Positions 54,678-63,007 of a DNA stretch of 64,000 nt are shown in pieces; positions within the stretch are counted from its first letter, which is position 1; each line of letters opens with the position of its first letter. Both the position numbers and the translations under genes were made by a program. This DNA comes from Desulforhopalus sp. (GTDB lineage: Bacteria; Desulfobacterota; Desulfobulbia; Desulfobulbales; Desulfocapsaceae): the NCBI GenBank assembly GCA_030247675.1, contig JAOTRX010000006.1, forward strand, positions 62,001 to 126,000, written 5' to 3'. Under the pieces are notes generated by a model that had not been told where the DNA came from, did no database searches, and worked only from the letters and a program-made list of their open reading frames with translations.

Positions 54678-55465
54678 GTACCGCTGGCTTGGAGGTGGAG
54701 GGCGGCGTGGGAAAACAATTCCCGGCGCCGTATCTGGCGGTGGAGGGGATCAGCCACGCCTTTGCCGAGAGGGGTGATGGCCGGTTTGTCCTCTCCGACA
54801 TCTCCTTTACCGTCGCTCGCGGCGAGTTCGTCTGCCTGCTCGGCCAGAGCGGTTGTGGGAAGACGACACTGCTTAATATTCTTGCGGGGTTTCTGACGCC
54901 GACCAGCGGTCGGTGCCTGCTTGAGGGCAGGGCCATAAACGGCCCCGGTCCCGATCGCGGTGTGGTGTTTCAGGAGGATGCCCTTTTTCCCTGGTTGACC
55001 CTCCGCGAAAATATTGCTTTCGGTCTGAAGGCGATTCCTGGTGGCGGGCAGCGGGCGACTGAGGTGGACCGCTTTCTTGGCCTGGTCGGTCTGGATGGTT
55101 ACGGCGATTATCTGCCCCGGCAAATCTCGGGGGGGATGAAGCAGCGGGCGGCGCTTGCCCGGGTGCTGATCCGCTCGCCGCGGATGCTCCTCATGGATGA
55201 ACCGTTCGGGGCGCTGGACGCCCAGAGCCGCGAAACGAGCCAGGAACTCCTGCAGAATCTGGCACTTGGCCGGGAGCAGACCATTCTCTTTATTACCCAC
55301 GACGTGCGCGAAGCTGTCACCCTCGCCGACCGGGTACTGGTCCTTGGTCGGCAAAGTCAAGGACTGTGCGGTGAGGAGCCGATCCTCCTCCCCAGGCCGC
55401 GCGATCCGGATGGGGAGATGTTTCACACCTACTGCCGCAGGCTCCGTGAGCGGCTCAGAGGGTGA
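54674..55465 (+). CDS. ABC transporter ATP-binding protein (NitT/TauT type)
   Basis: A 263-residue ATPase: Walker A GQSGCGKTT, Q-loop VFQEDALFPWLTL, signature ISGGMKQRAALARV, Walker B LLMDEPFGALD and H-loop ITHDVREAV. The FPWLT motif is usual for SsuB/TauB/NrtD-type ATPases. It is translationally coupled to the permease and ends the operon that starts with the radical SAM gene. Confidence 0.94.
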   Translation: MSTAGLEVEGGVGKQFPAPYLAVEGISHAFAERGDGRFVLSDISFTVARGEFVCLLGQSGCGKTTLLNILAGFLTPTSGRCLLEGRAINGPGPDRGVVFQEDALFPWLTLRENIAFGLKAIPGGGQRATEVDRFLGLVGLDGYGDYLPRQISGGMKQRAALARVLIRSPRMLLMDEPFGALDAQSRETSQELLQNLALGREQTILFITHDVREAVTLADRVLVLGRQSQGLCGEEPILLPRPRDPDGEMFHTYCRRLRERLRG

Positions 55466-55593
55466 GCCGGTCGAGATGATGGTGCCGCCAGTTCCGGTTA
55501 CCCGTGCTACCGGCCTGCCATGAGTGGTGGGAATTCAAGGAAACAACCTTTAAAAATGGCCTACGGCAAGGAGCGCAACCGGCCAATTTGCTT

Positions 55594-55785
55594 TCAAAGT
55601 CTTGGATCTATCTTCCCGGGGCCGCCGCATTCAGGGGTGTAGCAGGAGACATTTTTAAAAAAACATTTCTCCTTGCAGCTTGGGCATATTTCCGGTGGAA
55701 TCGACGCTTGCACAGTATTGCCGCAGCTGCTGCACTTCCAAAAGGCATCGGTGTCTTGCACTTGGCTTACCTTTTCCGTGTTCAT
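55594..55785 (-). CDS. Rubredoxin-like zinc-ribbon protein
   Basis: A 63-residue protein with a rubredoxin-like ribbon: [12 protein letters not shown] and ICPSCKEKC provide two CxxC knuckles, followed by [10 protein letters not shown]. Similar small proteins are widespread in anaerobes such as sulfate reducers and are often found beside rubrerythrin or peroxide-stress genes. It may bind Fe or Zn. GGGAGGACGTT precedes the ATG. Upstream lies a sequence resembling the operator of the Fur-like gene. Confidence 0.88.
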   Translation of the reverse strand: MNTEKVSQVQDTDAFWKCSSCGNTVQASIPPEICPSCKEKCFFKNVSCYTPECGGPGKIDPRL

Positions 55786-55850
55786 AACGTCCTCCCGTGG
55801 TTCTTTTGTAAAAGCATCCCGCGCTTGGTGGCTGGCCCCGCCAGATGGTG

Positions 55851-55874
55851 TTCTACTTTTATAGTATAGTAACG
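55851..55874 (-). promoter_or_regulatory. Candidate operator and promoter of the zinc-ribbon gene
   Basis: On the plus strand CTACTT, eight bases, TAGTA: the same half-sites and spacing as the operator at 56161. On the minus strand the site overlaps a possible -10 TACTAT with TTACAT 16 bases before it. It suggests control by the Fur-like protein. Weaker than the first site (12 of 24 positions shared). Confidence 0.45.
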
Positions 55875-56144
55875 AAAACAATATGTAAGAGACTAACTAG
55901 GGCGGGGCGACAGCAACCAGGACCGTCAACGGACAGTCTTAGGGTAGAATATCACGAAATGCCGGGCGATACCAGTGGAGCAAAATCTTTCCTGCCTTCC
56001 CTCCCCCGAGATTTTACCAGGCCGTGAATCGCCAGTAGAGCACGCGGTAAAACGATATGTTTCATGCTTAAACGGCATTTTGCCAAAGGTATCAAGCAAC
56101 TGCAGTTGTCGCCGGTGATTGGAATACCTTCCCATAATAAATCC

Positions 56145-56173
56145 TTGACCAGGCAACAGGAACTACTTACAAT
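56145..56173 (+). promoter_or_regulatory. Sigma-70 promoter of the Fur-like gene
   Basis: -35 TTGACC (56145-56150), 17-base spacer, -10 TACAAT (56168-56173). Close to consensus. The -10 lies inside the palindromic operator at 56161-56184, which fits self-repression. The start codon is 31 bases after the -10. Confidence 0.75.
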
Positions 56174-56184
56174 TGGTAGTAGTT
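56161..56184 (+). promoter_or_regulatory. Palindromic operator of the Fur/PerR-like regulator
   Basis: A 24-base near-perfect palindrome: AACTACT, TA, CAATTG at the centre, GT, AGTAGTT. Twenty of 24 bases are symmetric. It covers the -10 box, so the bound regulator would block transcription. Length and form are like Fur/PerR boxes though the sequence is not the E. coli or Bacillus consensus. Confidence 0.7.
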
Positions 56185-56204
56185 CTTAATAACAAAGGAT
56201 TCCT

Positions 56205-56612
56205 ATGCAGCTGCGCATGACCAATCAAAGGGAGATAATTCTCCGTGAGCTTATCAACAGTCAGAGACACCTGGCGGCGGATGAGCTGTATGATATCGTC
56301 AAGAAGATTATGCCGCGCATCAGCCTGGCGACTGTTTACCGGAATCTTGAGATCCTTTCGGAAGCTGGGATTATAGGCAAGCTTGAGATCAGCGGCCGAC
56401 AGAAGCGCTTTGATTATGACCCCTCGGAGCACGATCATATTTATTGTATGGTCTGTCACCGGGTTGATAACCTGGAAATGGCACATAAGGGCTTAACCAC
56501 AGAGGAATTCGCTGCGGCGGTTGGCTATTCAATTACCGGATATCGACTGGAAATTGTCGGTATATGCCCGGAATGTCAAAAAAAGACTAATACTAAGGAG
56601 AATGAAGCATGA
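56205..56612 (+). CDS. Fur-family transcriptional regulator, PerR-like
   Basis: A 135-residue DNA-binding protein. Winged helix in residues 1-85 with the recognition helix ISLATVYRNLEILSEAG. The metal domain has the HDHIYCMVC segment and the second structural Cys pair CPEC, so the Cys4 zinc site is complete, as in PerR/Fur. The surroundings (zinc ribbon, rubrerythrin further on) favour a peroxide role. AAAGGATTCCT precedes the ATG. It likely represses itself through the operator over its -10. It overlaps the next gene by ATGA. Confidence 0.93.
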   Translation: MQLRMTNQREIILRELINSQRHLAADELYDIVKKIMPRISLATVYRNLEILSEAGIIGKLEISGRQKRFDYDPSEHDHIYCMVCHRVDNLEMAHKGLTTEEFAAAVGYSITGYRLEIVGICPECQKKTNTKENEA

Positions 56613-56851
56613 GTGGATGTGGTTGCGGTTGTGGAAGCAAGGGAAAGGGGACGGTCAGTGAGTCCAAGCTCATCCTCGAGGCGCTTGCCAAGTGCCAGGC
56701 CCCGTGCGGCACAAAAGATGTTGCCGCGGCGACCGGCTTGGATAAAGATGTGGTCAGCAAGCAGATTGCCGAATTGAAAAAGCAAGGTCTGGTGGATAGT
56801 CCGGTACGTTGCAAAATTGGTATTACTCCGGCGGGAAGGGCCTCGATCTAA
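56609..56851 (+). CDS. Small Cys-rich winged-helix protein
   Basis: An 80-residue protein coupled to the Fur-like regulator (ATGA overlap). The N-terminus MSGCGCGCGSKGKG has three Cys in alternating order, suited to bind metal or a cluster. Residues 18-78 are a winged-helix domain (LILEALAKCQAPCGTKDVAAATG, KQIAELKKQGLVDSPVRCK), with two more Cys pairs. It may be a co-regulator or a metal/redox sensor. No named family that I recognise beyond the HTH fold. Confidence 0.8.
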   Translation: MSGCGCGCGSKGKGTVSESKLILEALAKCQAPCGTKDVAAATGLDKDVVSKQIAELKKQGLVDSPVRCKIGITPAGRASI

Positions 56852-56903
56852 GGCCATTCTCTTGATGTTCCCGGAAGGCGATCAAGGAATCTTCGATTGT
56901 CAT

Positions 56904-56941
56904 CAAGCCCATGGATGAAGCGGTCATTCGTGGGCTTTTTT
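56904..56941 (+). terminator. Intrinsic terminator after the Fur-like operon
   Basis: AAGCCCA pairs with TGGGCTT, with an inner GATGA/TCATT pairing, followed by a run of six T. Located 53 bases after the stop of the Cys-rich winged-helix gene. Confidence 0.8.
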
Positions 56942-57053
56942 GTACCTGATACGAGTATTTGCTAATTGCCGAGAATTTTTATTGAATGAAGATGGGCGGC
57001 CGTCCTCAGGCCTCCCCTGATTGAGTTTTTAGATATTTCTGCCAATTTTCGAT

Positions 57054-57070
57054 TGAAAATGGTAGGATAC
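57054..57070 (+). promoter_or_regulatory. Shared 17-nt promoter element, copy 1
   Basis: TGAAAATGGTAGGATAC, identical to the sequence at 58721-58737. It contains TGG TAGGAT, an extended -10 form, with a TGCCA-like -35 some 17-18 bases upstream. It ends 51 bases before the nitroreductase start. Confidence 0.55.
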
Positions 57071-57121
57071 CTCATTGTTCAAATATGATGGCCAAGAAGT
57101 TTTCCCTCTCCATGGTGCTTT

Positions 57122-57712
57122 ATGCAGGAAATTATCGCAAAAACCAGAACCTTCAGACGTTTTAGCCAAAAAGAACCGATCAGTATGGCGACCCTCCACG
57201 AACTCATCGATCTGGCGCGGCTGGGTGGGTCGGCCCGCAACGGCCAGCCCTGGCAGTATATGGTCGTTAATACCCCTGACCTCTGTGCGAAAATATTTCC
57301 CTATCTCGGCTGGGCAGGCTATCTGACCGATTGGAAGGGGCCAAGCGAAGGGGAGCGCCCCAGCGCCTACGTCCTCTGTTTTCTCAACAAACAGCGGTTG
57401 AAAGGCCCGGAGACCGAGGCCCAGTTCGACCTTGGGGTGGCGACACAAAACCTCCTGCTGGGGGCGATGGAAAAAAGGATCGGCGGCTGCCGCATCGGTG
57501 CCTTCAACCCGCAGCTGGCAAACCTCTTCAATGTGCCAGAGCATCTCAGTCTGTCGCTTGTCGTCGCCCTTGGGAAACCACGGGAAACGGTCATCATCGA
57601 AGAGTGCAAAACCGATGACGATGTCCGCTATTGGCGCGACGAGCACGGGGTGCATCACGTGCCGAAGAGGCCCCTGGAGAGCTGCCTCCTGACCCTTGCG
57701 GAGCGCGACTGA
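57122..57712 (+). CDS. Nitroreductase family protein
   Basis: A 196-residue FMN-dependent oxidoreductase. N-terminal TRTFRRFSQKEPIS (FMN phosphate binding Arg pair), SARNGQPWQYMVVNT, then QFDLGVATQNLLLGAMEKRIGGC and a final FMN region near LGKPRETVIIEE. The substrate is not evident. The gene overlaps the start of the radical SAM gene by 17 bases in another frame. AGGA-like signal before the ATG is poor. Confidence 0.9.
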   Translation: MQEIIAKTRTFRRFSQKEPISMATLHELIDLARLGGSARNGQPWQYMVVNTPDLCAKIFPYLGWAGYLTDWKGPSEGERPSAYVLCFLNKQRLKGPETEAQFDLGVATQNLLLGAMEKRIGGCRIGAFNPQLANLFNVPEHLSLSLVVALGKPRETVIIEECKTDDDVRYWRDEHGVHHVPKRPLESCLLTLAERD

Positions 57713-58661
57713 TATATCCGTAAACAAGGGTGTGGAGGGCGCAGTTCCACCGCTTCTTCGCACCTTCAGCTATCATTGCCGGCAAAGATTTGGCCAGGCG
57801 GTTGGCAAGCTTCCCCTCGATTTGGGTCTTCCTTGCCCCAACCGTCGTCACGGCGGCTGCGTGTTTTGCCGGGCCGAGGGTTTTGCTCCTGCCTATCTGC
57901 GTGGCAGCGATACTATTGACCGGCAGCTGGCCGCAGGTAAAGAATACCTCTTAAAGGGGCGCTTTACCAAATATTATGCCTATCTTCAGCAGGAAACATC
58001 GACGGCCATGCCGGTCGGTGAACTGTTGCCAATCCTTGCCGGGCTTTTGGCCGATGCCGATTGCCTTGGCCTGATCATTTCCACCCGTCCGGATTTTGTT
58101 GCCGATACCCTCCTCCGGCCGCTCGCTGACCTGGTTGCGGCAAGCGGCAAGGACTGTCTGTTTGAGCTGGGGCTGCAAAGTGTCCACGAACGGAGCCTGC
58201 AGCTCCTCAACCGTCATCACAGTTTTGCTGATTTTACAGAGGCCGCAGAGCGGATCCTGGCGGCCGGCTGTTTTTCCCTTGGTGCCCATCTGATCTTTGG
58301 CATCCCCGGAGAAACTGAGGACGATATGCTGACCTCTCTGAAAACGGTGTGCGCCATGGGCATAACCGCCCTGAAGCTCCACCATTTGCAGGTGTTGCGC
58401 GGGACCACCCTGGCCGCTTGGTATGCCGAGGGCCGGGTGCACTGCTTTACCCGGGAAGGCTACCTGGACTTTCTCCTCCGCGCCCTGCCACATATCCCGA
58501 CCAATGTCACCCTTCACCGGCTCTGGGCGACCGCCCATCCCGACCTGCTGATTGCTCCCCGGTGGAATTGCCTGGCCGGTACACTGAGCGCCCTGCTGCA
58601 GAAAAAGATGGCTCTGCGGGGGATCTTTCAAGGCCAGCTGGCACCTCCCGTCGGGAAGTAA
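57696..58661 (+). CDS. TIGR01212-family radical SAM protein (YhcC-like)
   Basis: A protein of up to 321 residues. The cluster-binding stretch LDLGLPCPNRRHGGCVFC is the family's Cys motif, with the Cys before it spread as CPN...GGCVFC. The family signatures RFGQAVGKLP, KYYAYLQQETST, FELGLQSVHERSLQLLNR and HLIFGIPGETEDDM are all there. Bacterial YhcC homologues have unknown function. The start is uncertain: TTG at 57696 (overlapping the nitroreductase) or GTG at 57732. Confidence 0.92.
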   Translation: MRSATDISVNKGVEGAVPPLLRTFSYHCRQRFGQAVGKLPLDLGLPCPNRRHGGCVFCRAEGFAPAYLRGSDTIDRQLAAGKEYLLKGRFTKYYAYLQQETSTAMPVGELLPILAGLLADADCLGLIISTRPDFVADTLLRPLADLVAASGKDCLFELGLQSVHERSLQLLNRHHSFADFTEAAERILAAGCFSLGAHLIFGIPGETEDDMLTSLKTVCAMGITALKLHHLQVLRGTTLAAWYAEGRVHCFTREGYLDFLLRALPHIPTNVTLHRLWATAHPDLLIAPRWNCLAGTLSALLQKKMALRGIFQGQLAPPVGK

Positions 58662-58720
58662 AACCGGTGGCATAGGTCGAATTGCCGGATATCGCTATTC
58701 CCTGATTGGCAAAGATGCCA

Positions 58721-58737
58721 TGAAAATGGTAGGATAC
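58721..58737 (+). promoter_or_regulatory. Shared 17-nt promoter element, copy 2
   Basis: TGAAAATGGTAGGATAC, exactly as at 57054-57070, with TTGGCA 18 bases before the TAGGAT. It ends 60 bases before the aminotransferase start. Confidence 0.55.
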
Positions 58738-58797
58738 AGCGATTGTACCGATAACGAACAATAAGCGCCATAGCGCGTCAACCACAGAGGGAACATC

Positions 58798-60030
58798 ATG
58801 GAAGATACTTTTAAGGTTCGCTACGCCGAGCGTATGAATCAGTTGCCGCCGTACCTCTTCGGCATGATCAATAAAATGAAGATGGAGAAGCGCTGGAAGG
58901 GCGATGATGTCATCGATCTGGGCATGGGCAATCCCATGGACCCAACCCCCAGTCCGGTGACCGACAAGCTCTGCGAGGTGGCCATTGATCCAAAGGTGCA
59001 TCGCTACCCGGTGGCCGGGGGCATGAAGAATCTCAAACGGGAGATCGCCCTCTACTATAAGCGCAACTACAATGTCGATCTAAACGGCGAAGACGACGTC
59101 ATTTGTACCATCGGCTCGAAGGAGGGAATATCGCATCTCTGTCTCGCCCTGCTTGGCCCGGGTGATACCGTTTTAACCCCGGCCCCGGCCTTTCCGATCC
59201 ACGTCTATGCCGCGGTCATCGCCGGTGCCAATGTCCTGCGTATCCAGCTCGGCCCCGAGGTGGCGATGCTGGCGCAGATTGTCCAGATGTGCAAATCGCT
59301 GTATCCCGGGCCGAAACTGCTGATGCTCAACTATCCCCATAATCCGACGGGGGTCTTGGTTTCCAAGGAGTTCTTCGCCGAGGTGGTGAAACTGGCCAAG
59401 GAGTACAACTTCATGGTCATCAATGATTTCGCCTACGGCAAGATCACCTATGACGGCGTGGTCGCCCCGAGCTTTCTTGAGGTGCCGGGGGCCCTGGATG
59501 TCGGCGTCGAATTCAGCTCCTTTTCCAAATCCTACAACATGGCCGGCTGGCGGCTCGGCTACTGCGTCGGCAACAAGGCGATGATCGGCGGGCTGGCGAA
59601 GATCAAGGGCTATTACGACTACGGCATCTTTTCAGCCATCCAGGTCGCGGGAATCGTTGCCATGCGCGATTGCGACGACAACATCATCGAACAGGTGGCG
59701 GTGTACCAGAAGCGCCGCGACGTGCTCTGCGACGGGCTGGTGAAGATGGGCTGGGAGGTGGAAATTCCGAAGGCCGGGATGTTCCTGTGGGTGAAAATCC
59801 CCGAGCCGTATATCCGCATGGGATCGATCAAGTTCTCGATCGAGATGATGGAACGGGCCAATGTCGCCCTGGCCCCTGGCGCTGGTTTCGGCGTTGAAGG
59901 TGAGGGCTACCTGCGTCTTGCTCTGGTGGAAAATGAGAACCGCATCACCCAGGCCTTAAAGCAGATGCGCCGCGCCCTGAAAGAGATCGACTCCGAGGTT
60001 GCCGCCGGTACCTTCCAGCTGGCCCCCTAA
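58798..60030 (+). CDS. alaC: Pyridoxal-phosphate aminotransferase, AlaC-like
   Basis: A 410-residue fold-type I aminotransferase. Residues IDLGMGNPMDP, YPVAGGMKNLKREIA, LNYPHNPTGVLV, the PLP Lys in SFSKSYNMAGWRLGYCVG and the C-terminal Arg in YLRLALVENENRI are visible. The sequence fits the alanine aminotransferase AlaC / LL-diaminopimelate aminotransferase-related group; AlaC-type (alanine from pyruvate and glutamate) is the preferred reading. It has its own promoter element and is convergent with the methyltransferase. Confidence 0.88.
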   Translation: MEDTFKVRYAERMNQLPPYLFGMINKMKMEKRWKGDDVIDLGMGNPMDPTPSPVTDKLCEVAIDPKVHRYPVAGGMKNLKREIALYYKRNYNVDLNGEDDVICTIGSKEGISHLCLALLGPGDTVLTPAPAFPIHVYAAVIAGANVLRIQLGPEVAMLAQIVQMCKSLYPGPKLLMLNYPHNPTGVLVSKEFFAEVVKLAKEYNFMVINDFAYGKITYDGVVAPSFLEVPGALDVGVEFSSFSKSYNMAGWRLGYCVGNKAMIGGLAKIKGYYDYGIFSAIQVAGIVAMRDCDDNIIEQVAVYQKRRDVLCDGLVKMGWEVEIPKAGMFLWVKIPEPYIRMGSIKFSIEMMERANVALAPGAGFGVEGEGYLRLALVENENRITQALKQMRRALKEIDSEVAAGTFQLAP

Positions 60031-60045
60031 TCCGGCTCAAGTGTT

Positions 60046-61236
60046 TTATCCCTCCGAGATCCGCGCCAGGAAGGCCTTGAGGTAGCGGGTCTCGGGGATG
60101 GCCGGATGCACCGGATGGTCGGGGCCCTGCATCCCCTCCATGAGGATCTGCACATGGCGGTTTTGCCGCCGACCAGCACCGCGCAGGATGTCGATCAGCT
60201 CCTCCCGGCCAAGATGCATAGAGCATGATGCCGAAAGGAGGATGCCGTCCCCTTCGAGCAGCTGCATCGCCGATTCGTTGATACGCTGGTAGGCCAGCAA
60301 CCCCTCTTTGTGATCTTTTTTCCGCTTGATGAAGGCCGGTGGATCGACAACAATGACGTCGAACCGCTCACCCTCCGCCCTCAGCCCCTTCAAGACGGCG
60401 AAGGCATCCCCTTCAATGCCGCTAAAGATCTTGCCGACCCCATTCAGTTCAGCGTTTTTCTCGGCCATCTCCAGAGCCGGGCGGGAGGCATCAACCGCCA
60501 CCACCTCCCTTGCGCCAAAAGCCGCGGCCTGCACGGCAAAACCGCCGACATAGCTAAAGACATCAAGTATCCTTTTGCCGGGGACAAGGTTTCTCAGCCA
60601 GGCCCGGTTCGGCCGCTGATCGTAAAACCAGCCGGTTTTCTGGCCGTCGTGCAGCGGGGCGAGGAGGGGCACGCCGTTTTCAACAAGGTCGACGATCTCG
60701 GGGGCCTTTCCCCAGGCGACGGTTACCTCCCGGGGCAGCCCTTCGAGGGTTCTCATGCTGCTGTCGTTGCGGAGGGTAATTGATTGGGGAGCGACGACCT
60801 CCCGCAGGGCATCGACGACCTCGCCCTGCATCGCTGCCATCCCGGCAGTATTGAATTGCACCGCCAGGTGGACGCCGAAGCGGTCAACAACCAGGCCCGG
60901 CAACAGGTCGCTTTCGCCGTAAACCAGGCGATAAAAAGGCCGGTCGAAGAGCTGCTCGCGCAGCTGCAGGGCCTGTTGCAAGCGGTGCAGTAGCAGGGGA
61001 CGGCCAAGAGAGCGGTCGTCGCGGCTGACCAGCCGGGCGCAGATCAGCGATTGGGGGTTGACATAGGCAATGCCGAGGGCTTTGCCGCCGTGGCTCTCGA
61101 CCCGTACCTGCTGACCGGGCCGGTAGTTTTGCAACGGCGTCTCACGGGTATCGACCTCGTTGCTGTAAATCCACAGATGACCGCCCAAAAGACGTCGTTC
61201 CTCATGGCGCTTGAGGCGCAGGTTTGGCAATTCCAT
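60046..61236 (-). CDS. Class I SAM-dependent 23S rRNA methyltransferase, RlmI-like
   Basis: A 396-residue enzyme. N-terminal PUA domain (NLRLKRHEERRLLGGHLWIY), central EEHEAD-like subdomain (YGESDLLPGLVVDRF), Rossmann fold with DVFSYVGGFAVQAA, and VVDPPAFIKRKKDHKEG and ASCSMHLG near the C-terminus. RlmI methylates m5C1962 in 23S rRNA; the group contains close relatives, so the site is inferred. GGGGAGGAAT sits directly before the ATG at 61236. Confidence 0.92.
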   Translation of the reverse strand: MELPNLRLKRHEERRLLGGHLWIYSNEVDTRETPLQNYRPGQQVRVESHGGKALGIAYVNPQSLICARLVSRDDRSLGRPLLLHRLQQALQLREQLFDRPFYRLVYGESDLLPGLVVDRFGVHLAVQFNTAGMAAMQGEVVDALREVVAPQSITLRNDSSMRTLEGLPREVTVAWGKAPEIVDLVENGVPLLAPLHDGQKTGWFYDQRPNRAWLRNLVPGKRILDVFSYVGGFAVQAAAFGAREVVAVDASRPALEMAEKNAELNGVGKIFSGIEGDAFAVLKGLRAEGERFDVIVVDPPAFIKRKKDHKEGLLAYQRINESAMQLLEGDGILLSASCSMHLGREELIDILRGAGRRQNRHVQILMEGMQGPDHPVHPAIPETRYLKAFLARISEG

Positions 61237-61291
61237 ATTCCTCCCCATTTCCGGGGCAAAGATTGATGTATCGAAAAAATTTACTTGGTGA

Positions 61292-63007
61292 TTAGTGTGC
61301 AACCCTGATTTTCTTCTCTTGTTCCCAGAGCTCGGTGGGCCCATAACCGGACAGGGTCTGCATCTGTTTGAAGGTGACGAAGGTGAAAAAGGGGCCCTCA
61401 CCATCCTTTTGCAGGGCAGCAGCCTTGATATAGCGGAACTCGCCTTGTTGCACCCACCAGTCCTTGTCGACAATAACCAGTTTATCAACCGGATCGATGC
61501 CCCGATCCTTGAGGATCTTTTTCATCTCGGCCTCCAAAGACATGCTGGTCATGCCGGCGGCGGGGAAGGGTCTCGGGGCGTTGTCCTGGGCGGTTTTCTT
61601 GTCCCGCCACTCGTTATCCTGGCTGCGAACCTTGGCGATATCGCCACTCATGGTGGCAAGGGTTTCTGCCGGGATGCCCGGTAGGGATTTCAGGGATTCG
61701 AGCCTTGCAGCCATCTCTTCCATGTCAGTTTTGTTGATAATGTAAATCGGATTGCCGGAAGCCGCCGTCCAGGCTTTGTTTTTTTCAAGGATGCCGAGAC
61801 TGCGGTCGATCTTGGTGCGCAGTTCGGCTACTTGATTGTCGGTCGCACCTTTTCGACCTTTTTCGTAGCCGTTGACGGCCCGGCGCAGGTCATCGATGGC
61901 CTGGCCGAGGAAGTGGGTGGATTGGCCGGTCGGGAATTGTTTGGCGTATTCGGCCAGAATGTTCTTGCCGGTAGCGAGGTTGCCATCCATACGGGCCACC
62001 AGTTCAGGTTTGCTCATATCCGGGCCGGACGGGCTGATATAGGCCGGGTCGTTGGCGGTGAGGAGGGGCTTGATCCGCGGCAACCACTGATCGTCGATTC
62101 CCGCGGCACCCTTTTCAGCGGCGGCATGGTCAATGGCGTTTTTAAAACTGCTGGCATAACTCTGCAATTCGGCGGGACGGCCGAGCGGGAAGGTTGCCTT
62201 TTCATACTCGCTCAGGACATTTTTGGCCTCAGCCAGCAGTTCCGGGTGTTCTCCCAGATATTTTGCCTCGCGCGGGGTGGTATAACCTATAAAAGTCTTG
62301 CGCCACTGTTCTATCAGCCGGCTTTGTTCCTCCGCGTCGCTTTTCCCCTTGGCCTGGGCGGTCTGCTGTTGCGCTCCCGCCTGATCGACCTGGACAAGGA
62401 GGTTGTCGAGGCGTTGTTTGGCGGCTATGACCTCGGGCTGACTGACGAGAGCCGGGTACCGCTTGGCTATCTCCTCATATTTATCGGCGGCACGGGTAAG
62501 GCTTGCCTTGCCGAGATCGCCGGTTCCAGCCTGCATGGTCTTTTCGGCGCGATCAAGGTGGCCGGTCATGCCGTTGACAGCGATTGCCGCGACACCGGCG
62601 ATGGCCTGGTCGACTGAACTTTTCGCTGGGGCGGGGGCGGCAGCCGTTGCCCCTGGGCTGCTTTCAGCCCTGGGTGGAGGAGGTGCGGTGCTTGCGGCCA
62701 CCGGAGCGCTCTGGCCGATCTTTCTTTGCAGCTGGTTAAGCTTACTGGAAATGGTGATAAGCTTTTTGTTGGCCGGATCGGCCGCCTTCAGTTCCTCAAT
62801 CTTGACCACCGCCTCATTGATTATTGCCGCTCCCTCCTGGAGATTGCCGCTGAAAATGTTCTTTTCGGCGCTGCGCAATGCCTTATCAATATCGCTTGCC
62901 AATTGATCGCCGTTGCCTGCGGCGGTAGAAACGGTGGGAAGAACCAACGATATGGTTGAGAAAACAAGGCAAAACATGAAAATCAGACAAGGGTTTGAGC
63001 GTTGCAT
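61292..63007 (-). CDS. Large exported helical protein of unknown function
   Basis: A 571-residue protein with a signal peptide (FMFCLVFSTISLVL core, cleavage about residue 27). The mature part starts with a helical region (27-90), an Ala/Pro-rich linker (95-125) and long helical stretches (130-480) rich in Ala, Lys, Glu with TPR-like spacing. The end (about 485-571) is beta-rich (DPVDKLVIVDKDWWVQQGEF, FFTFVTFKQMQTLSGYG). I do not recognise a family. AGGAGGAAAGACC precedes the ATG. It lies 55 bases upstream of the methyltransferase, same strand, and may share its transcript. Confidence 0.75.
   Translation of the reverse strand: MQRSNPCLIFMFCLVFSTISLVLPTVSTAAGNGDQLASDIDKALRSAEKNIFSGNLQEGAAIINEAVVKIEELKAADPANKKLITISSKLNQLQRKIGQSAPVAASTAPPPPRAESSPGATAAAPAPAKSSVDQAIAGVAAIAVNGMTGHLDRAEKTMQAGTGDLGKASLTRAADKYEEIAKRYPALVSQPEVIAAKQRLDNLLVQVDQAGAQQQTAQAKGKSDAEEQSRLIEQWRKTFIGYTTPREAKYLGEHPELLAEAKNVLSEYEKATFPLGRPAELQSYASSFKNAIDHAAAEKGAAGIDDQWLPRIKPLLTANDPAYISPSGPDMSKPELVARMDGNLATGKNILAEYAKQFPTGQSTHFLGQAIDDLRRAVNGYEKGRKGATDNQVAELRTKIDRSLGILEKNKAWTAASGNPIYIINKTDMEEMAARLESLKSLPGIPAETLATMSGDIAKVRSQDNEWRDKKTAQDNAPRPFPAAGMTSMSLEAEMKKILKDRGIDPVDKLVIVDKDWWVQQGEFRYIKAAALQKDGEGPFFTFVTFKQMQTLSGYGPTELWEQEKKIRVAH

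Larger units (their letters stand above)
55786..56204. other. 419-base divergent region between zinc-ribbon and Fur-like genes
   Basis: It contains the operator-like site of the zinc-ribbon gene (55851-55874) and the promoter-operator of the Fur-like gene (56145-56184). About 270 bases between them show nothing recognisable. Confidence 0.5.
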
